Shown here: in pieces, positions 18,401 through 27,958 of the stretch
Position numbering within the stretch: the first letter of the stretch is position 1
Layout: each line of letters opens with the position of its first letter
Source: Shewanella jiangmenensis
Lineage (GTDB): Bacteria; Pseudomonadota; Gammaproteobacteria; Enterobacterales; Shewanellaceae
Reading direction: 5' to 3'
Assembly (NCBI RefSeq): GCF_018596335.1
Contig: NZ_JAHEPS010000005.1
Coordinates: 285,374-349,373, forward strand
Length of the DNA: 64,000 nt
Made by a program: the position numbers and the translations under genes
Notes under the pieces: generated by a model
The model's input: only the letters and a program-made list of their open reading frames with translations
The model's database searches: none
What the model was told of the DNA's origin: nothing

Positions 18401-18443
18401 GAGTGCAGCGCTTTTACTTTAAGTGCGGCTCTGGGACAATTCC

Positions 18444-18515
18444 CTGCTGTTGTTAAAACTCCTGCCCTTGTGAAAACTACCGCCTTTGTTAAAACTCCCG
18501 CCCTTGTGAAAACAA
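18444..18515. repeat. Degenerate 18-bp tandem repeat, four units
   Basis: Units begin at 18444, 18462, 18480 and 18498. TTGTTAAAACTC and TTGTGAAAAC variants alternate, which suggests that a 36-bp pair was duplicated after the 18-bp unit diverged. Confidence 0.82.
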
Positions 18516-18578
18516 GCGTGTACCGATTACACTGCTCGCCACTCAATTCGGACCTTTGCCAAACAAGAGCATAGCTAT

Positions 18579-19199
18579 ATGCCTGATTTAACGTTACTTG
18601 CGGTGTTTATACCCACCTTTCTGTTTGTGTCCATCACCCCCGGCATGTGTATGACCCTGGCCATGACCCTTGGCATGAGTATTGGCGTGCGCAAAAGCCT
18701 GTGGATGATGGCAGGCGAGCTTGTGGGCGTGGGCCTGGTGGCACTCGCCGCCGTGCTAGGGGTCGCAACCCTGATGCTCAATTACCCCTCGGTTTTTGCG
18801 GTATTCAAATACCTTGGCGGCGCCTACCTTGTGTACCTTGGCGTTAACCTGTGGCGCTCCCGCGGCAAGTTTGCGATTAAAGCGGAAGCCGGGCCATCGC
18901 CACATCCGCTTGCCCTGATCACCCAGGGGTTTGTCACGGCAGTCTCCAATCCCAAGGGCTGGGCCTTTATGGTGTCGCTGCTGCCCCCCTTTATCAATGT
19001 CGAGCGGCCGCTGGCGCCGCAGTTGCTGGCGCTGCTGTCGATTATTCTTGTCACCGAGTTTGGCTGTTTGCTGCTGTACGCAAGCGGCGGTAAAACCCTT
19101 AAAGCGCTGCTGAGCCGGGGCGATAACCTCACGCTGCTTAACCGCATTGCCGGCAGTTTGATGCTGTTTGTCGGCCTGTGGCTCGCCTTTGGCGACTGA
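18579..19199 (+). CDS. LysE/RhtB-family exporter
   Basis: Amino-acid or metabolite efflux protein of the inner membrane, 206 residues with six predicted membrane segments. The N-terminal signature FLFVSITPGMCMTLAMTLGMSIGVRKSL and the mid-protein GFVTAVSNPKGWAFMVSLLPPFI are the family hallmarks. The substrate is unknown. The start is the ATG at 18579; the ribosome site is weak. It is monocistronic. A second LysE-type gene in the window (47783) is not a close copy. Confidence 0.88.
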   Translation: MPDLTLLAVFIPTFLFVSITPGMCMTLAMTLGMSIGVRKSLWMMAGELVGVGLVALAAVLGVATLMLNYPSVFAVFKYLGGAYLVYLGVNLWRSRGKFAIKAEAGPSPHPLALITQGFVTAVSNPKGWAFMVSLLPPFINVERPLAPQLLALLSIILVTEFGCLLLYASGGKTLKALLSRGDNLTLLNRIAGSLMLFVGLWLAFGD

Positions 19200-19476
19200 G
19201 CACCAGGCTGCGCTCCTGCCTCGCATCAACGAACTAATAAGCGAATAAGCAGCTAAGTCATGCACGATAAGTGGCTAATTCATTAATAAAAACACTGCGC
19301 GCTTTACCGCTGGCCGCCCGAGCATTACGCCGAAGCCAACAGATGCCATCACAAGCCATCGCACTCAGCAATAAGTGTGAGCCGGCGCTTGCCAAGCCAA
19401 AGCCGAGCAGGCACAGTAAGCACTGGCTTTACTAAACAGATTGTAAAATATAAAAAACATATTTCAGGGGAAGAAT

Positions 19477-21231
19477 ATGCACTCTCGCCTTAATGCCCTC
19501 AGCAAGCGCGCGCTGGTACTGGCACTTGCGGTGGCCATGCCATTTGCAGCCAGCCTGCCGGCTCAGGCCACCATGAACGACATGGCCATTTTCAGCGAAA
19601 TGGCCACCGCCCAACCTGTGTTTGGCAAACACGGCATGGTATCAAGCCAGGAAGCGCTCGCCACCCGCATCGGTGTCGATATTCTCAAACAAGGCGGCAA
19701 CGCCGTGGATGCGGCCGTGGCTGTGGGCTTTGCTCTGGCAGTCACCCTGCCCCAGGCCGGTAACCTCGGCGGCGGCGGTTTTATGCTGGTGCATCTGGCG
19801 AAAGACAACAAAACCATCGCCATCGACTATCGCGAGACAGCGCCCAAGGCCTCAAAGCGCGACATGTTTCTGGATGAACAGGGCAACGCGGTGGATGAAC
19901 TGAGCCGCAGCCACGGCCTCGCGGTCGGCGTGCCCGGCACCGTGATGGGCATGGAGCTTGCCCTTAAAAAGTACGGCACTTTGAGCCTGCAGCAAGTTAT
20001 AGCCCCCGCCATCAAACTGGCCGAAGACGGCGTGGATGTCACCGCGGCGTTGGCAAGCGAGCTTGCAGGCCTCGATGACTGGATGTCGAAATGGCCATCC
20101 TCGGCAGAAATCTTTTATCCCCACGATGGCAAAAGCCTTAATGTGGGCGAGCGGCTGGTGCAAAAAGATCTGGCACAAAGCCTAAAACGCATCAGCAAGC
20201 AGGGCAGTAAAGGCTTTTACGAAGGCGAAACCGCCGAAAAACTGGTGGCAGCCATCCGCGCTGCCGGCGGCGTAATGAGCCTTGATGACTTAAAAAATTA
20301 CCGGGTTGCCGAGCGTGAGCCGGTACGCGGCCATTACCGCGGCCTTGAAGTGGTGTCGATGCCGCCCCCAAGCTCAGGCGGCATCCACATCATTCAGATG
20401 CTCAACGTGCTTGAGCACTTCCCCATCGGCGAGCTGGGTCATAACAGCGCCCAGACCATCCACTTTATGGCCGAAACCATGAAGCGCGCCTACGCCGACC
20501 GCAGCGAATATCTGGGCGATCCTGACTTTGTGAAGGTGCCCGCTGCCGCGCTGATGAGTAAGGGCTACGCCGATGCCATCGCCAAAAGTATCGCCGCCAA
20601 CAAAGCCACGCCATCGGATGACATAAAGCCCGGCAAGCTCGCGCCGTACGAGAGCGACCAGACCACCCACTATTCGGTGGTCGATAAGTGGGGCAATGCG
20701 GTATCCAACACCTATACCCTCAACTTCAGCTACGGCTCAGGTTTAGTTGCCAAGGGCACAGGCATTTTGCTCAATAACGAAATGGATGATTTTTCCGCCA
20801 AACCAGGCAGCCCCAACGGCTATGGCCTGCTCGGCGGCGACGCCAACGCAGTGGAGCCACAAAAGCGGCCGCTGTCATCCATGAGCCCGACCATAGTGAT
20901 GAAAGATGGCAAACCCTTTATTGTGACCGGCAGCCCCGGCGGCGCCCGCATCATCAATACCGTGCTGCAAATCATCATGAACGTGGTCGACCATCAGATG
21001 AATATTGCCGAAGCAAGCATTGCGCCGCGCATTCATCATCAATGGTATCCGGATGAAATCCGCACCGAGCGCAGCCTGAATCTCGACACCCGTAGCCTGT
21101 TGGAAGCCAAGGGCCATAAAATCACCATCAAACACGCCATGGGTTCAACCCAGTCGATTGTGGTGATGCCTGAAGGCATGTACGGCGCATCCGATCCGCG
21201 CCAGAGCGCCAGCGAAACCCTGGGGTATTGA
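19477..21231 (+). CDS. ggt: Periplasmic gamma-glutamyltransferase
   Basis: Ntn-hydrolase that cleaves gamma-glutamyl bonds of glutathione and peptides in the periplasm and matures by self-cleavage. A signal peptide covers about residues 1-31. The large-subunit motif GGNAVDAAVAVGFALAVTLPQAGNLGGGGF is present, and the conserved processing site puts the nucleophile at Thr396 in DQTTHYSVVD. GTGILLNNEMDDFS and SSMSPTIV follow. It is 584 residues, normal for the family. GGGGAA lies upstream of the ATG. It is monocistronic with a strong terminator. With the M20 and M3 peptidases next door it may supply amino acids from extracellular peptides. Confidence 0.95.
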   Translation: MHSRLNALSKRALVLALAVAMPFAASLPAQATMNDMAIFSEMATAQPVFGKHGMVSSQEALATRIGVDILKQGGNAVDAAVAVGFALAVTLPQAGNLGGGGFMLVHLAKDNKTIAIDYRETAPKASKRDMFLDEQGNAVDELSRSHGLAVGVPGTVMGMELALKKYGTLSLQQVIAPAIKLAEDGVDVTAALASELAGLDDWMSKWPSSAEIFYPHDGKSLNVGERLVQKDLAQSLKRISKQGSKGFYEGETAEKLVAAIRAAGGVMSLDDLKNYRVAEREPVRGHYRGLEVVSMPPPSSGGIHIIQMLNVLEHFPIGELGHNSAQTIHFMAETMKRAYADRSEYLGDPDFVKVPAAALMSKGYADAIAKSIAANKATPSDDIKPGKLAPYESDQTTHYSVVDKWGNAVSNTYTLNFSYGSGLVAKGTGILLNNEMDDFSAKPGSPNGYGLLGGDANAVEPQKRPLSSMSPTIVMKDGKPFIVTGSPGGARIINTVLQIIMNVVDHQMNIAEASIAPRIHHQWYPDEIRTERSLNLDTRSLLEAKGHKITIKHAMGSTQSIVVMPEGMYGASDPRQSASETLGY

Positions 21232-21278
21232 GTTATTCTCGATCAGGTTCAGCAACGGCTCCAATCTATGAGCTCAAC

Positions 21279-21305
21279 AAAAAGCGCCCGAAGGCGCTTT
21301 TTTAT
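21279..21305 (+). terminator. Terminator after ggt
   Basis: 10-bp stem AAAAAGCGCC / GGCGCTTTTT, loop CGAA. Confidence 0.88.
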
Positions 21306-21319
21306 TTGCTGCTGCGACA

Positions 21320-21436
21320 AGCGCTGAGCGCTTTGATTTGCGGGCGCTGAGCCCTTTGATTTACGGGCACGAAGCGCATGGCTTAACCGGCGCGAAGCGC
21401 ATTTAACGGGCAAGCGTTACGGGCAAGCTTTACGGG
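21320..21436. repeat. Mosaic of degenerate tandem repeats overlapping a gene end
   Basis: Successive short families: two 23-bp units (GCGCTGAG...TTTGATTT), two GCGAAGCGCAT units and two 13-bp CAAGCNTTACGGG units. The stop codon of the M20 dipeptidase (21430-21432) lies in the last unit. Confidence 0.7.
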
Positions 21437-23031
21437 CGCTGGGCCAGCTCCACCAGCGCGGCGGTGTACATTTGAAGATTCAGTTTAAGCTGAGCTTTGG
21501 TAATAAATTCAAGCTCACTGTGACCTGTGTATTCCACCCCCGGCATCGCCGGACCAAAGCTTAAGGCGTTGGGGAAGAGTTTGGCATTGGTCGAGCCGCC
21601 AATGGCAACCGGTTTTGGATTGACCGTGTGGGTAAAATGCCCATAAACCCCAAGCAGAGTATCAAGGTGCGGCGCATCCTTTACCAGCATTGGCGTGCCC
21701 CAGTAAGTTTCGATGTTTGTTACCTGCATGCCCTTCGCCTGCTGCCACGCCTCAATTGCCGCGTGGGCAAGCGTGTCTAGCTCTTCCGGCGTCCTGCCAA
21801 CGGGGCGGCGCAGGTTAAGGGTCAGCTCGGCGCCATCAGCGCCGTAGGTTATCAGCGTCGGTGCCAGTGTCATCGGCCCCATAAATTCATCGCGATAACC
21901 AAGCTTGCCAAACTTCTCACCATAAAGCCCATCGCCCACCAGCGAATTTAGAAAATCCACCGTTACGGCCGCCGTGGTCATCGGCCAGTCGGGAATGGCA
22001 CCCTCGGCAGCAGGCGCAAGGAGCGATGCAAGGTACGCCACCGCGTTGATGCCATCTTCCGGCGTCGAGGAGTGCGCCGCCTTGCCGGTGGCCTCAATGA
22101 CGAGCCCGTCGCTTGCCTGAGTAAAATCAGCCTTGATGGGCAAGGAGGAGGCGCGCGCCTTAAGCGCTGCAATCAGCGCGGGCGTCGGATGCTTGATAAC
22201 TGCCCTTGCCTGCTGCGGAATTTGGCTTGCAAAGCTTCCGCCTTCAAACAGCGTCAGCACAGGCGTACCTTCGGCCACCTTTGCCATCACTTTCGGCACA
22301 GTCAGCTTGATTTGGCTCCAGCCCTTTTCGCCGGTCACCACAGGGTATTCGGCATCCAGCGTGATATTAATGTCGGCCGCATCATAAGTTTTCAAAAAGG
22401 CTTCCAGCGGCTCCCAGTCCGACTCTTCAGCCATATACACCACAAGCTCGATGCGCCGCTTAAGGGGAATTGCGCTGTCTTTTATCGCCTTCATCGCATA
22501 AAGGGCGGTGGCGATGGGCCCCTTGTCGTCCTCAGCGCCTCGGCCGACCAGCCTGCCATCGGAGGTTTCGGTAAGCTCATAGGGGCTTTGGGGCCACAAA
22601 CCTGCATCGGCGGGCTGCACATCACCGTGGGTGATCACCCCAACCTTTTTGGTACTGGCAGAGGCGCCCTCGGGTGACAGGCTTATCAGCATCACATAGC
22701 CATGGTCTTCCACCTCAAGCCCAAGCATGCGCGCCTTAACCCCAAGCGCACGCTTAAAGTCGGCAAACACCGGGTCTGTCTCAGGCGTCAGCCCATCACG
22801 GGCGCGGGTGTCATAACTGACCAGGGTTTTCAGGGTATCGATTTGCGCGGTTTCAAAATGGGTCACCGCATAGTGCGCTGCGGCAAGGGCAGCCTCTGAT
22901 GGTGCGTTTAACTTTGGATTTTGTTGCAGATCGGCCCCGCTGGCGACGCTCATTTGGCTGAGCATCAGTGACAACAGCAGGCTTAACACGCCCACAGGGG
23001 CAAGAGCGCGGCGTTTGTTATTTTTATTCAT
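21430..23031 (-). CDS. Secreted M20-family dipeptidase
   Basis: Metallo-dipeptidase of the PepV / carnosinase-like M20 branch. A signal peptide (about residues 1-32) is followed by GVITHGDVQPADAGLWPQSPYELT, with the first metal ligands in HGDVQP, then GRLVGRGAEDDKGP and VYMAEESDWEP (catalytic/ligand acidic pair). TGKAAHSSTPEDGINA lies in the lid domain and GHSELEF near the end. It is 533 residues. ATG at 23031 was chosen because the signal peptide starts there; the frame continues 93 codons upstream through repeat sequence without family resemblance. It is divergent from dcp. Confidence 0.9.
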   Translation of the reverse strand: MNKNNKRRALAPVGVLSLLLSLMLSQMSVASGADLQQNPKLNAPSEAALAAAHYAVTHFETAQIDTLKTLVSYDTRARDGLTPETDPVFADFKRALGVKARMLGLEVEDHGYVMLISLSPEGASASTKKVGVITHGDVQPADAGLWPQSPYELTETSDGRLVGRGAEDDKGPIATALYAMKAIKDSAIPLKRRIELVVYMAEESDWEPLEAFLKTYDAADINITLDAEYPVVTGEKGWSQIKLTVPKVMAKVAEGTPVLTLFEGGSFASQIPQQARAVIKHPTPALIAALKARASSLPIKADFTQASDGLVIEATGKAAHSSTPEDGINAVAYLASLLAPAAEGAIPDWPMTTAAVTVDFLNSLVGDGLYGEKFGKLGYRDEFMGPMTLAPTLITYGADGAELTLNLRRPVGRTPEELDTLAHAAIEAWQQAKGMQVTNIETYWGTPMLVKDAPHLDTLLGVYGHFTHTVNPKPVAIGGSTNAKLFPNALSFGPAMPGVEYTGHSELEFITKAQLKLNLQMYTAALVELAQRP

Positions 23032-23332
23032 GTCGGGTTCTGAACTTATCGTAAGAATGGGCAGGGTAAGCTGCCATTTAACCTGCGAGATAACAGCCTG
23101 ACAACCAATCAGCCAACTTTTGTTACAACAAAATCCCGCTTGGCCTTGGATAGCCAGCCTGAGCATGTTAAACAAGGCTGTCACCAAGGCGGCAGCAAAT
23201 CTATTAGTACATTCGACCGCCGGATGTTCGCTGGGATGTTTATGTGAATGCTCATGCAACTTCTCATGCAAGTACGCACGTAAATGCGCCTGCGAATGCA
23301 CACGCACCACTTTTTACAGGAAAAATAATCAT
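23032..23332. other. Divergent intergenic region of the peptidase pair
   Basis: About 300 bp between the M20 and M3 peptidase starts. It must hold both promoters, but no confident -35/-10 pair was found. Its right half is the 12-bp repeat array at 23244-23303. Confidence 0.5.
23244..23303. repeat. Degenerate 12-bp tandem repeat, five units
   Basis: Units GTGAATGCTCAT, GCAACTTCTCAT, GCAAGTACGCAC, GTAAATGCGCCT and GCGAATGCACAC, with a partial sixth unit, end about 30 bp before the dcp start codon. Confidence 0.82.
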
Positions 23333-25546
23333 ATGACTAAGGGACAAACCCTCAAACCGCTGGTTGTCGCCATGGCACTGGCGTTCGGCCTCAGTGCCTG
23401 CGGCAATGACGAGAACAAAGACACCGCCGCTGCGGTTGACGCGAAGGCCAGCACTGCCTCTCAAGCTGCCACTCAGACCGTCGCTCAAGCTGCCGAGCCA
23501 GCACCGGCGGCCGCAGTGAATCCTTTCTTTGAACCCTACAACACCTATCAGGACATTCCGGCCTTCGACAAAATCGACGAAGCTCACTATCTGCCTGCCT
23601 ATCAGGAAGGGATTAAGCGCCAGAAGGCTGAAATTCAGGCAATTATCGACAACGGCGAAGCACCCTCTTTTGCCAACACCATCGAAGCCATGGAAAAAAG
23701 CGGCGCGCTGCTAAGCCGGGTTTCGGCGGTGTTTTACAACCTGACCTCGGCCGATACCACGCCGGGCCTGCAGGCGATTTCCAAAGAAGTGTCGCCCATG
23801 CTCTCCTCAGCCCGCGACGATATTTTCCTGAACGATAAACTGTTCGCCAAAGTCAAAGCGGTATACGACCAGCGTGATAGCCTCGGGCTGAATACCGCTC
23901 AGGCTCGCCTGCTGGAAGATACTTACAAGGGCTTTAGCCGCGGCGGCGCCAACCTCGATGAAGCAGGCAAGGCCAAACTGCGTGAGCTCAATGAAAAGAT
24001 TGGCAAACTCGGACTCGAGTTTGGTGATAACGTGCTTGCCGAAACCAACAGCTTTGAGCTTATCGTCGACGACAAGGCCAAACTCGCAGGCCTGCCACAG
24101 AGCGTAATTGATGTTGCCGCCGAAACCGCCAAGAGCCGAGGCAAAGAAGGCAAATGGGTGTTTACCACCTCGCGTCCGTCCATTACCCCGTTTTTGACCT
24201 ACGCCGACAACCGCGAGCTGCGCCAGCAGCTTTATACCGCCTATGTTGAGCGCGCCAACCATAACGACGCCAAAGACAACAAAAAAATCCTGGCTGAGAT
24301 TGCTGCCCTTCGCGCCGAGCGTGCCAAGCTTTTGGGCTACAAAACCCACGCCCATTACGTGCTGGAAGAAAACACCGCCAAAAATCCCGACAACGTCTAT
24401 GCGCTGCTGGATAAGGTGTGGCCTGCGGCTATCAATCAGGCCAAGGCTGAAGTGGCCGAGATGCAAAAACTGATTGACGCCGAAGGCGGCAACTTCAAGC
24501 TCGCCCCCTGGGACTGGGACTACTACGCCGATAAAATCCGCGTCGCCAAGTACAGCTTTAACGAGCAGGACACCCGCCCTTACTTCTCGCTCGATGCCAC
24601 CATCGAAGGCGTGTTCTACACAGCCAACCGCTTGTTTGGCCTGACATTCAAAGAGCGCACCGATCTGCCCAAGTACCACCCCGACGTGCGCACCTGGGAA
24701 GTATTCGACAATGACGGCAAACTGCTGGCCATCTTTATGGGCGACTACTATGTGCGCGACTCCAAGCGTGGCGGCGCCTGGATGAACGCTTACCGCTCAC
24801 AGAGCGGCCTTGGCGATAAGCGTGTGGTGCCGATTATCGTTAACGTGCTCAACTACCCGCGCCCAACCGCGACCGAGCCTTCGCTGCTGACCTTCGATGA
24901 AGCCAGCACCCTGTTCCACGAGTTCGGCCATGCGCTGCACGGCATGCTGTCGAACGTTGAGTACGAAGCCCAGTCCGGCACCTCAGTGCCGCGCGACTAC
25001 GTGGAGTTCCCATCCCAGGTGACCGAAAACTGGATGACCCAGCCCGAAGTGCTGTCGCAGTTTGCCAAGCACTACAAGACCGGCGAAGTCATTCCCGATG
25101 AGCTGGTGAAAAAAATCCAGGCCGCCAGCAAGTTCAATCAGGGCTTTGCCACGGTTGAGTACCTTGCCGCCACCAAGCTTGACCTTGACTGGCACACCCT
25201 TGAGAGCAGCGAAGTGCAGGACGCTGCCGCGTTTGAAGCCGCGAGCCTCAAGAAAATGGGCCTGATTGACGAGATTGCGCCGCGCTACCGCTCAACCTAC
25301 TTCAGCCACATCTTCTCCGGCGGCTACTCGGCCGGTTACTACGGTTACATCTGGGCCGACATTCTCGGCGCCGATGCCTTTGACGCCTTCCGCGAAAAAG
25401 GCATTTTCAACCCGGATACCGCCAAGGCGTTCCGTGCGACGGTATTGTCTCAGGGCGGCAGTGAAGACCCCATGCTGCTGTACCGCGAGTTCCGTGGTAA
25501 AGACGCCGACATCGAGCCATTGCTGAAAAGCCGCGGCCTGCTGTAA
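23333..25546 (+). CDS. dcp: Lipoprotein M3 peptidyl-dipeptidase (Dcp type)
   Basis: Zinc peptidase that removes C-terminal dipeptides. A lipoprotein signal ends LSAC at Cys23, so the mature protein should be anchored to the outside face of a membrane rather than free. An Ala/Gln-rich linker (about 24-65) is followed by the M3 domain, with HEFGHALHG near residue 529 and a distal Glu ligand just after. SGGYSAGYYGYIWADILGADAF is the typical C-terminal substrate-binding stretch. It is 737 residues. The ATG at 23333 was used since the lipoprotein signal begins there; AGGA is eleven bases upstream. It is divergent from the M20 dipeptidase and ends in a terminator. Confidence 0.94.
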   Translation: MTKGQTLKPLVVAMALAFGLSACGNDENKDTAAAVDAKASTASQAATQTVAQAAEPAPAAAVNPFFEPYNTYQDIPAFDKIDEAHYLPAYQEGIKRQKAEIQAIIDNGEAPSFANTIEAMEKSGALLSRVSAVFYNLTSADTTPGLQAISKEVSPMLSSARDDIFLNDKLFAKVKAVYDQRDSLGLNTAQARLLEDTYKGFSRGGANLDEAGKAKLRELNEKIGKLGLEFGDNVLAETNSFELIVDDKAKLAGLPQSVIDVAAETAKSRGKEGKWVFTTSRPSITPFLTYADNRELRQQLYTAYVERANHNDAKDNKKILAEIAALRAERAKLLGYKTHAHYVLEENTAKNPDNVYALLDKVWPAAINQAKAEVAEMQKLIDAEGGNFKLAPWDWDYYADKIRVAKYSFNEQDTRPYFSLDATIEGVFYTANRLFGLTFKERTDLPKYHPDVRTWEVFDNDGKLLAIFMGDYYVRDSKRGGAWMNAYRSQSGLGDKRVVPIIVNVLNYPRPTATEPSLLTFDEASTLFHEFGHALHGMLSNVEYEAQSGTSVPRDYVEFPSQVTENWMTQPEVLSQFAKHYKTGEVIPDELVKKIQAASKFNQGFATVEYLAATKLDLDWHTLESSEVQDAAAFEAASLKKMGLIDEIAPRYRSTYFSHIFSGGYSAGYYGYIWADILGADAFDAFREKGIFNPDTAKAFRATVLSQGGSEDPMLLYREFRGKDADIEPLLKSRGLL

Positions 25547-25575
25547 TAACGCTGTAACTGCATAAAAGCTTATAT

Positions 25576-25604
25576 AAAAGCGCCCAATGGGCGCTTTTTG
25601 TTGG
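25576..25604 (+). terminator. Terminator after dcp
   Basis: 10-bp stem AAAAGCGCCC / GGGCGCTTTT, loop AAT, then TG. Confidence 0.87.
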
Positions 25605-25853
25605 TCAGAAAAGCACCACAAACCGCTAAAGTCGCCCACAAAAGCACCAGCCGTGAGTAAAGACACAATTTGATACTCAGTTTCAACCCTCAGGTCACAT
25701 TTCTGCAGCCATTAGAGCTGATACTCTTCACGCGCCCAATTGCGCTTAAGCACTGGGCTGGATGATGGAGCGCGCCCACAGAGGTGCGCCCGGGGTAAGG
25801 AAGGGACGAATATGTGTTCGCGCCTTCCATAAATAAAATCAAGAGATATGGAT

Positions 25854-27908
25854 ATGAATCAAAAACATCTGTTGGCGGTAACCATTGCCGCTGCACTGGG
25901 CGTCAGCGCCTGCGGCTCCGACAATGACAAAGTAGAAAAAGAGGTGTTGGTGGATCTGCGGGTGATGGAAACCACAGATCTGCACACCAACATCATGGAT
26001 TTCAACTACTACAGCGGCAAACAGGACCCGACCATCGGCCTGGCGCGCACCGCGAGCCTTATCAAGGCCGCCGCCAAAGAAGCCCCCAACCATGTGTTGG
26101 TGGATAACGGCGACCTGCTGCAGGGCAGCCCCATGGGTGACTATATGGCCAAAATCGGCATCGCCGATGGCGCCGTGCACCCGGCCTACAAGGCCATGAA
26201 TCTGCTGGGATACAGCGTGGGCAACATAGGCAACCACGAATTCAACTATGGTTTGGATTTTCTTGAAAAATCCATCGCCGGTGCCGAATTCCCTTACATC
26301 AATGCCAACGTCTACTGCGCCGACGATAACGGCTGCTGGAAGGGCATCAAAAAGGGCGAGCACCTGTTCACGCCCTACCTGATTGAAGAAAAAGAAGTTA
26401 TCGACCAAAACGGCGATAAACACATCCTCAAAATCGGCTACATCGGCTTTGTACCGCCGCAAATCATGCTGTGGGACAAGCAAAACCTCACCGGCAAGGT
26501 TGAGCCCGCCGACATAGTGGAAACCGCCAAAAAATACGTGCCCGAAATGAAAGCCAAGGGCGCCGATATCATTATCGCGATTCCCCACTCTGGCATTGGC
26601 TCGGTTGAAAACCCGGGCGACCCCATGGCCGAAAACGCCACCTACGCCCTCACCCGGGTTGAAGGCATCAATGCCATCATGTTCGGCCACAGCCACTCTA
26701 TCTTCCCGGATGCACGTTACAGCGACCTGCCAAATACCAACGTGGAAAAAGGCCTGCTCAATGGCGTAGCCGCTGTGATGCCCGGCCGCTGGGGTGATAA
26801 CCTCGGCGTGGTCGACTTTAAACTTGCCCGCAAAGACGGCAAGTGGAGTGTGCTCGACGTGACAACCCAGGCCCGCCCCATTTACGATGGCGCCAACAAA
26901 GCGCCACTGGTAGAGGCCGACAAAGACATCCACGATGCCGTTGAACTTGAACATCAGGGCACCCTCGCCTTTGTGGACGAGCCTATCGGTGTGGCCGCAG
27001 CCGACATGTACAGCTTCTTAACCCTGGTGCAGGACGACCCAACGGTGCAAATCGTCTCCGACGCCCAAATTGCCAACGTCAAAGCCAAGCTGCCAGCATC
27101 GCTTGCGCACCTGCCGGTGATATCGGCTTCCGCTCCCTTCAAGGCAGGAGGCCGCCACGGCACCACCTCGGATGCAGATCAGTACGTGCAGGTGAGCGCA
27201 GGCGAGCTGACCTTTAAAAACGCCGCCGACCTTTATCTCTACCCCAACACCATGGTGGCGGTAAAAGCGACCGGCGCCGAGCTTAAAGACTGGCTCGAGT
27301 GCTCAGCCAATCAGTTCAACCGGATTGACCCAAGCAAGAGCGAGCCGCAGTTCCTTATCAACTGGGCTGGCCATCCCACCTATAACTTCGATGTGCTCGA
27401 CGGCATGACCTACAAGATTGACGTCACTCAGCCAAGTAAATTCGACCGTGACTGTAAGGTAGTGAATGAAAACGCCAACCGCATCGTGGATTTGTCCTTT
27501 AAAGACGCCACCGGCAAGGTGTACAGCGGCGAAGAGCTGCTCACCAAAGAGTTTATTGTCGCCTCCAACAACTACCGCGCCTTCGGTGGCAAGTTTGCCG
27601 GTACCGGCAGCGACCATGTGGTACTGGAGCTGCCCGACACCAACCGCGAGGCGCTCGCGGCCTATATCACCGCCGAGTCGAAGTACAACGAAACCACCGG
27701 CAAATATGAAGGCATGGTTAACCCCACCGCCGACTACAACTGGGACTTTGTGACCATCAACAGCGCAGTGACACTGGATATACGCTTCGAAACCCAGGAC
27801 AGCGCCAAGGCCGATGCCTTTATCGAGCAAAACAAACAGCGCGCCATGACCAAGGTCGGCAAAGACGAACTGGGTTATGCCGTGTATCGCATCGACTTGA
27901 GCAAATAA
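25854..27908 (+). CDS. cpdB: 2',3'-cyclic-nucleotide 2'-phosphodiesterase / 3'-nucleotidase (CpdB type)
   Basis: Calcineurin-like metallophosphoesterase that degrades extracellular cyclic nucleotides and 3'-nucleotides. A lipoprotein signal ends VSAC. The metal motifs are METTDLHTNIMDFNYY (first Asp/His), VDNGDLLQGSP, NIGNHEFNYGLDFL, AIPHSGIG and MFGHSHSIFP. The C-terminal 5'-nucleotidase domain has YLYPNTMVAVKATGAELKDWLE and VASNNYRAFGGKF. It is 684 residues, as expected. The ATG at 25854 is preferred to an ATG two codons upstream from ribosome-site spacing. It is monocistronic with a strong terminator. The lipoprotein form differs from soluble E. coli CpdB. Confidence 0.92.
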   Translation: MNQKHLLAVTIAAALGVSACGSDNDKVEKEVLVDLRVMETTDLHTNIMDFNYYSGKQDPTIGLARTASLIKAAAKEAPNHVLVDNGDLLQGSPMGDYMAKIGIADGAVHPAYKAMNLLGYSVGNIGNHEFNYGLDFLEKSIAGAEFPYINANVYCADDNGCWKGIKKGEHLFTPYLIEEKEVIDQNGDKHILKIGYIGFVPPQIMLWDKQNLTGKVEPADIVETAKKYVPEMKAKGADIIIAIPHSGIGSVENPGDPMAENATYALTRVEGINAIMFGHSHSIFPDARYSDLPNTNVEKGLLNGVAAVMPGRWGDNLGVVDFKLARKDGKWSVLDVTTQARPIYDGANKAPLVEADKDIHDAVELEHQGTLAFVDEPIGVAAADMYSFLTLVQDDPTVQIVSDAQIANVKAKLPASLAHLPVISASAPFKAGGRHGTTSDADQYVQVSAGELTFKNAADLYLYPNTMVAVKATGAELKDWLECSANQFNRIDPSKSEPQFLINWAGHPTYNFDVLDGMTYKIDVTQPSKFDRDCKVVNENANRIVDLSFKDATGKVYSGEELLTKEFIVASNNYRAFGGKFAGTGSDHVVLELPDTNREALAAYITAESKYNETTGKYEGMVNPTADYNWDFVTINSAVTLDIRFETQDSAKADAFIEQNKQRAMTKVGKDELGYAVYRIDLSK

Positions 27909-27930
27909 GCCGCTTGCTTGCCACTGACTC

Positions 27931-27958
27931 AAAAGCGCCTGCGGGCGCTTTTTTTTCG
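27931..27958 (+). terminator. Terminator after cpdB
   Basis: 9-bp stem AAAAGCGCC / GGCGCTTTT, loop TGCG, followed by four further T. Confidence 0.88.

Noticed and set aside
18444..18515. CRISPR-like repeat
   Set aside because: 18-bp units are directly adjacent with no spacers and no cas genes nearby.
23032..23310. 93-residue N-terminal extension of the M20 dipeptidase frame
   Set aside because: It is His/Glu-rich translation of the 12-bp repeat; a clean signal peptide starts at 23031.
23807..24679. 290-residue minus-strand frame
   Set aside because: Antisense of the M3 peptidase gene, no motif.
25839..26954. 371-residue minus-strand frame
   Set aside because: Antisense of cpdB; Phe/Val/Gly-rich shadow translation without ribosome site or family motif, while the plus strand has the metallophosphoesterase motifs.
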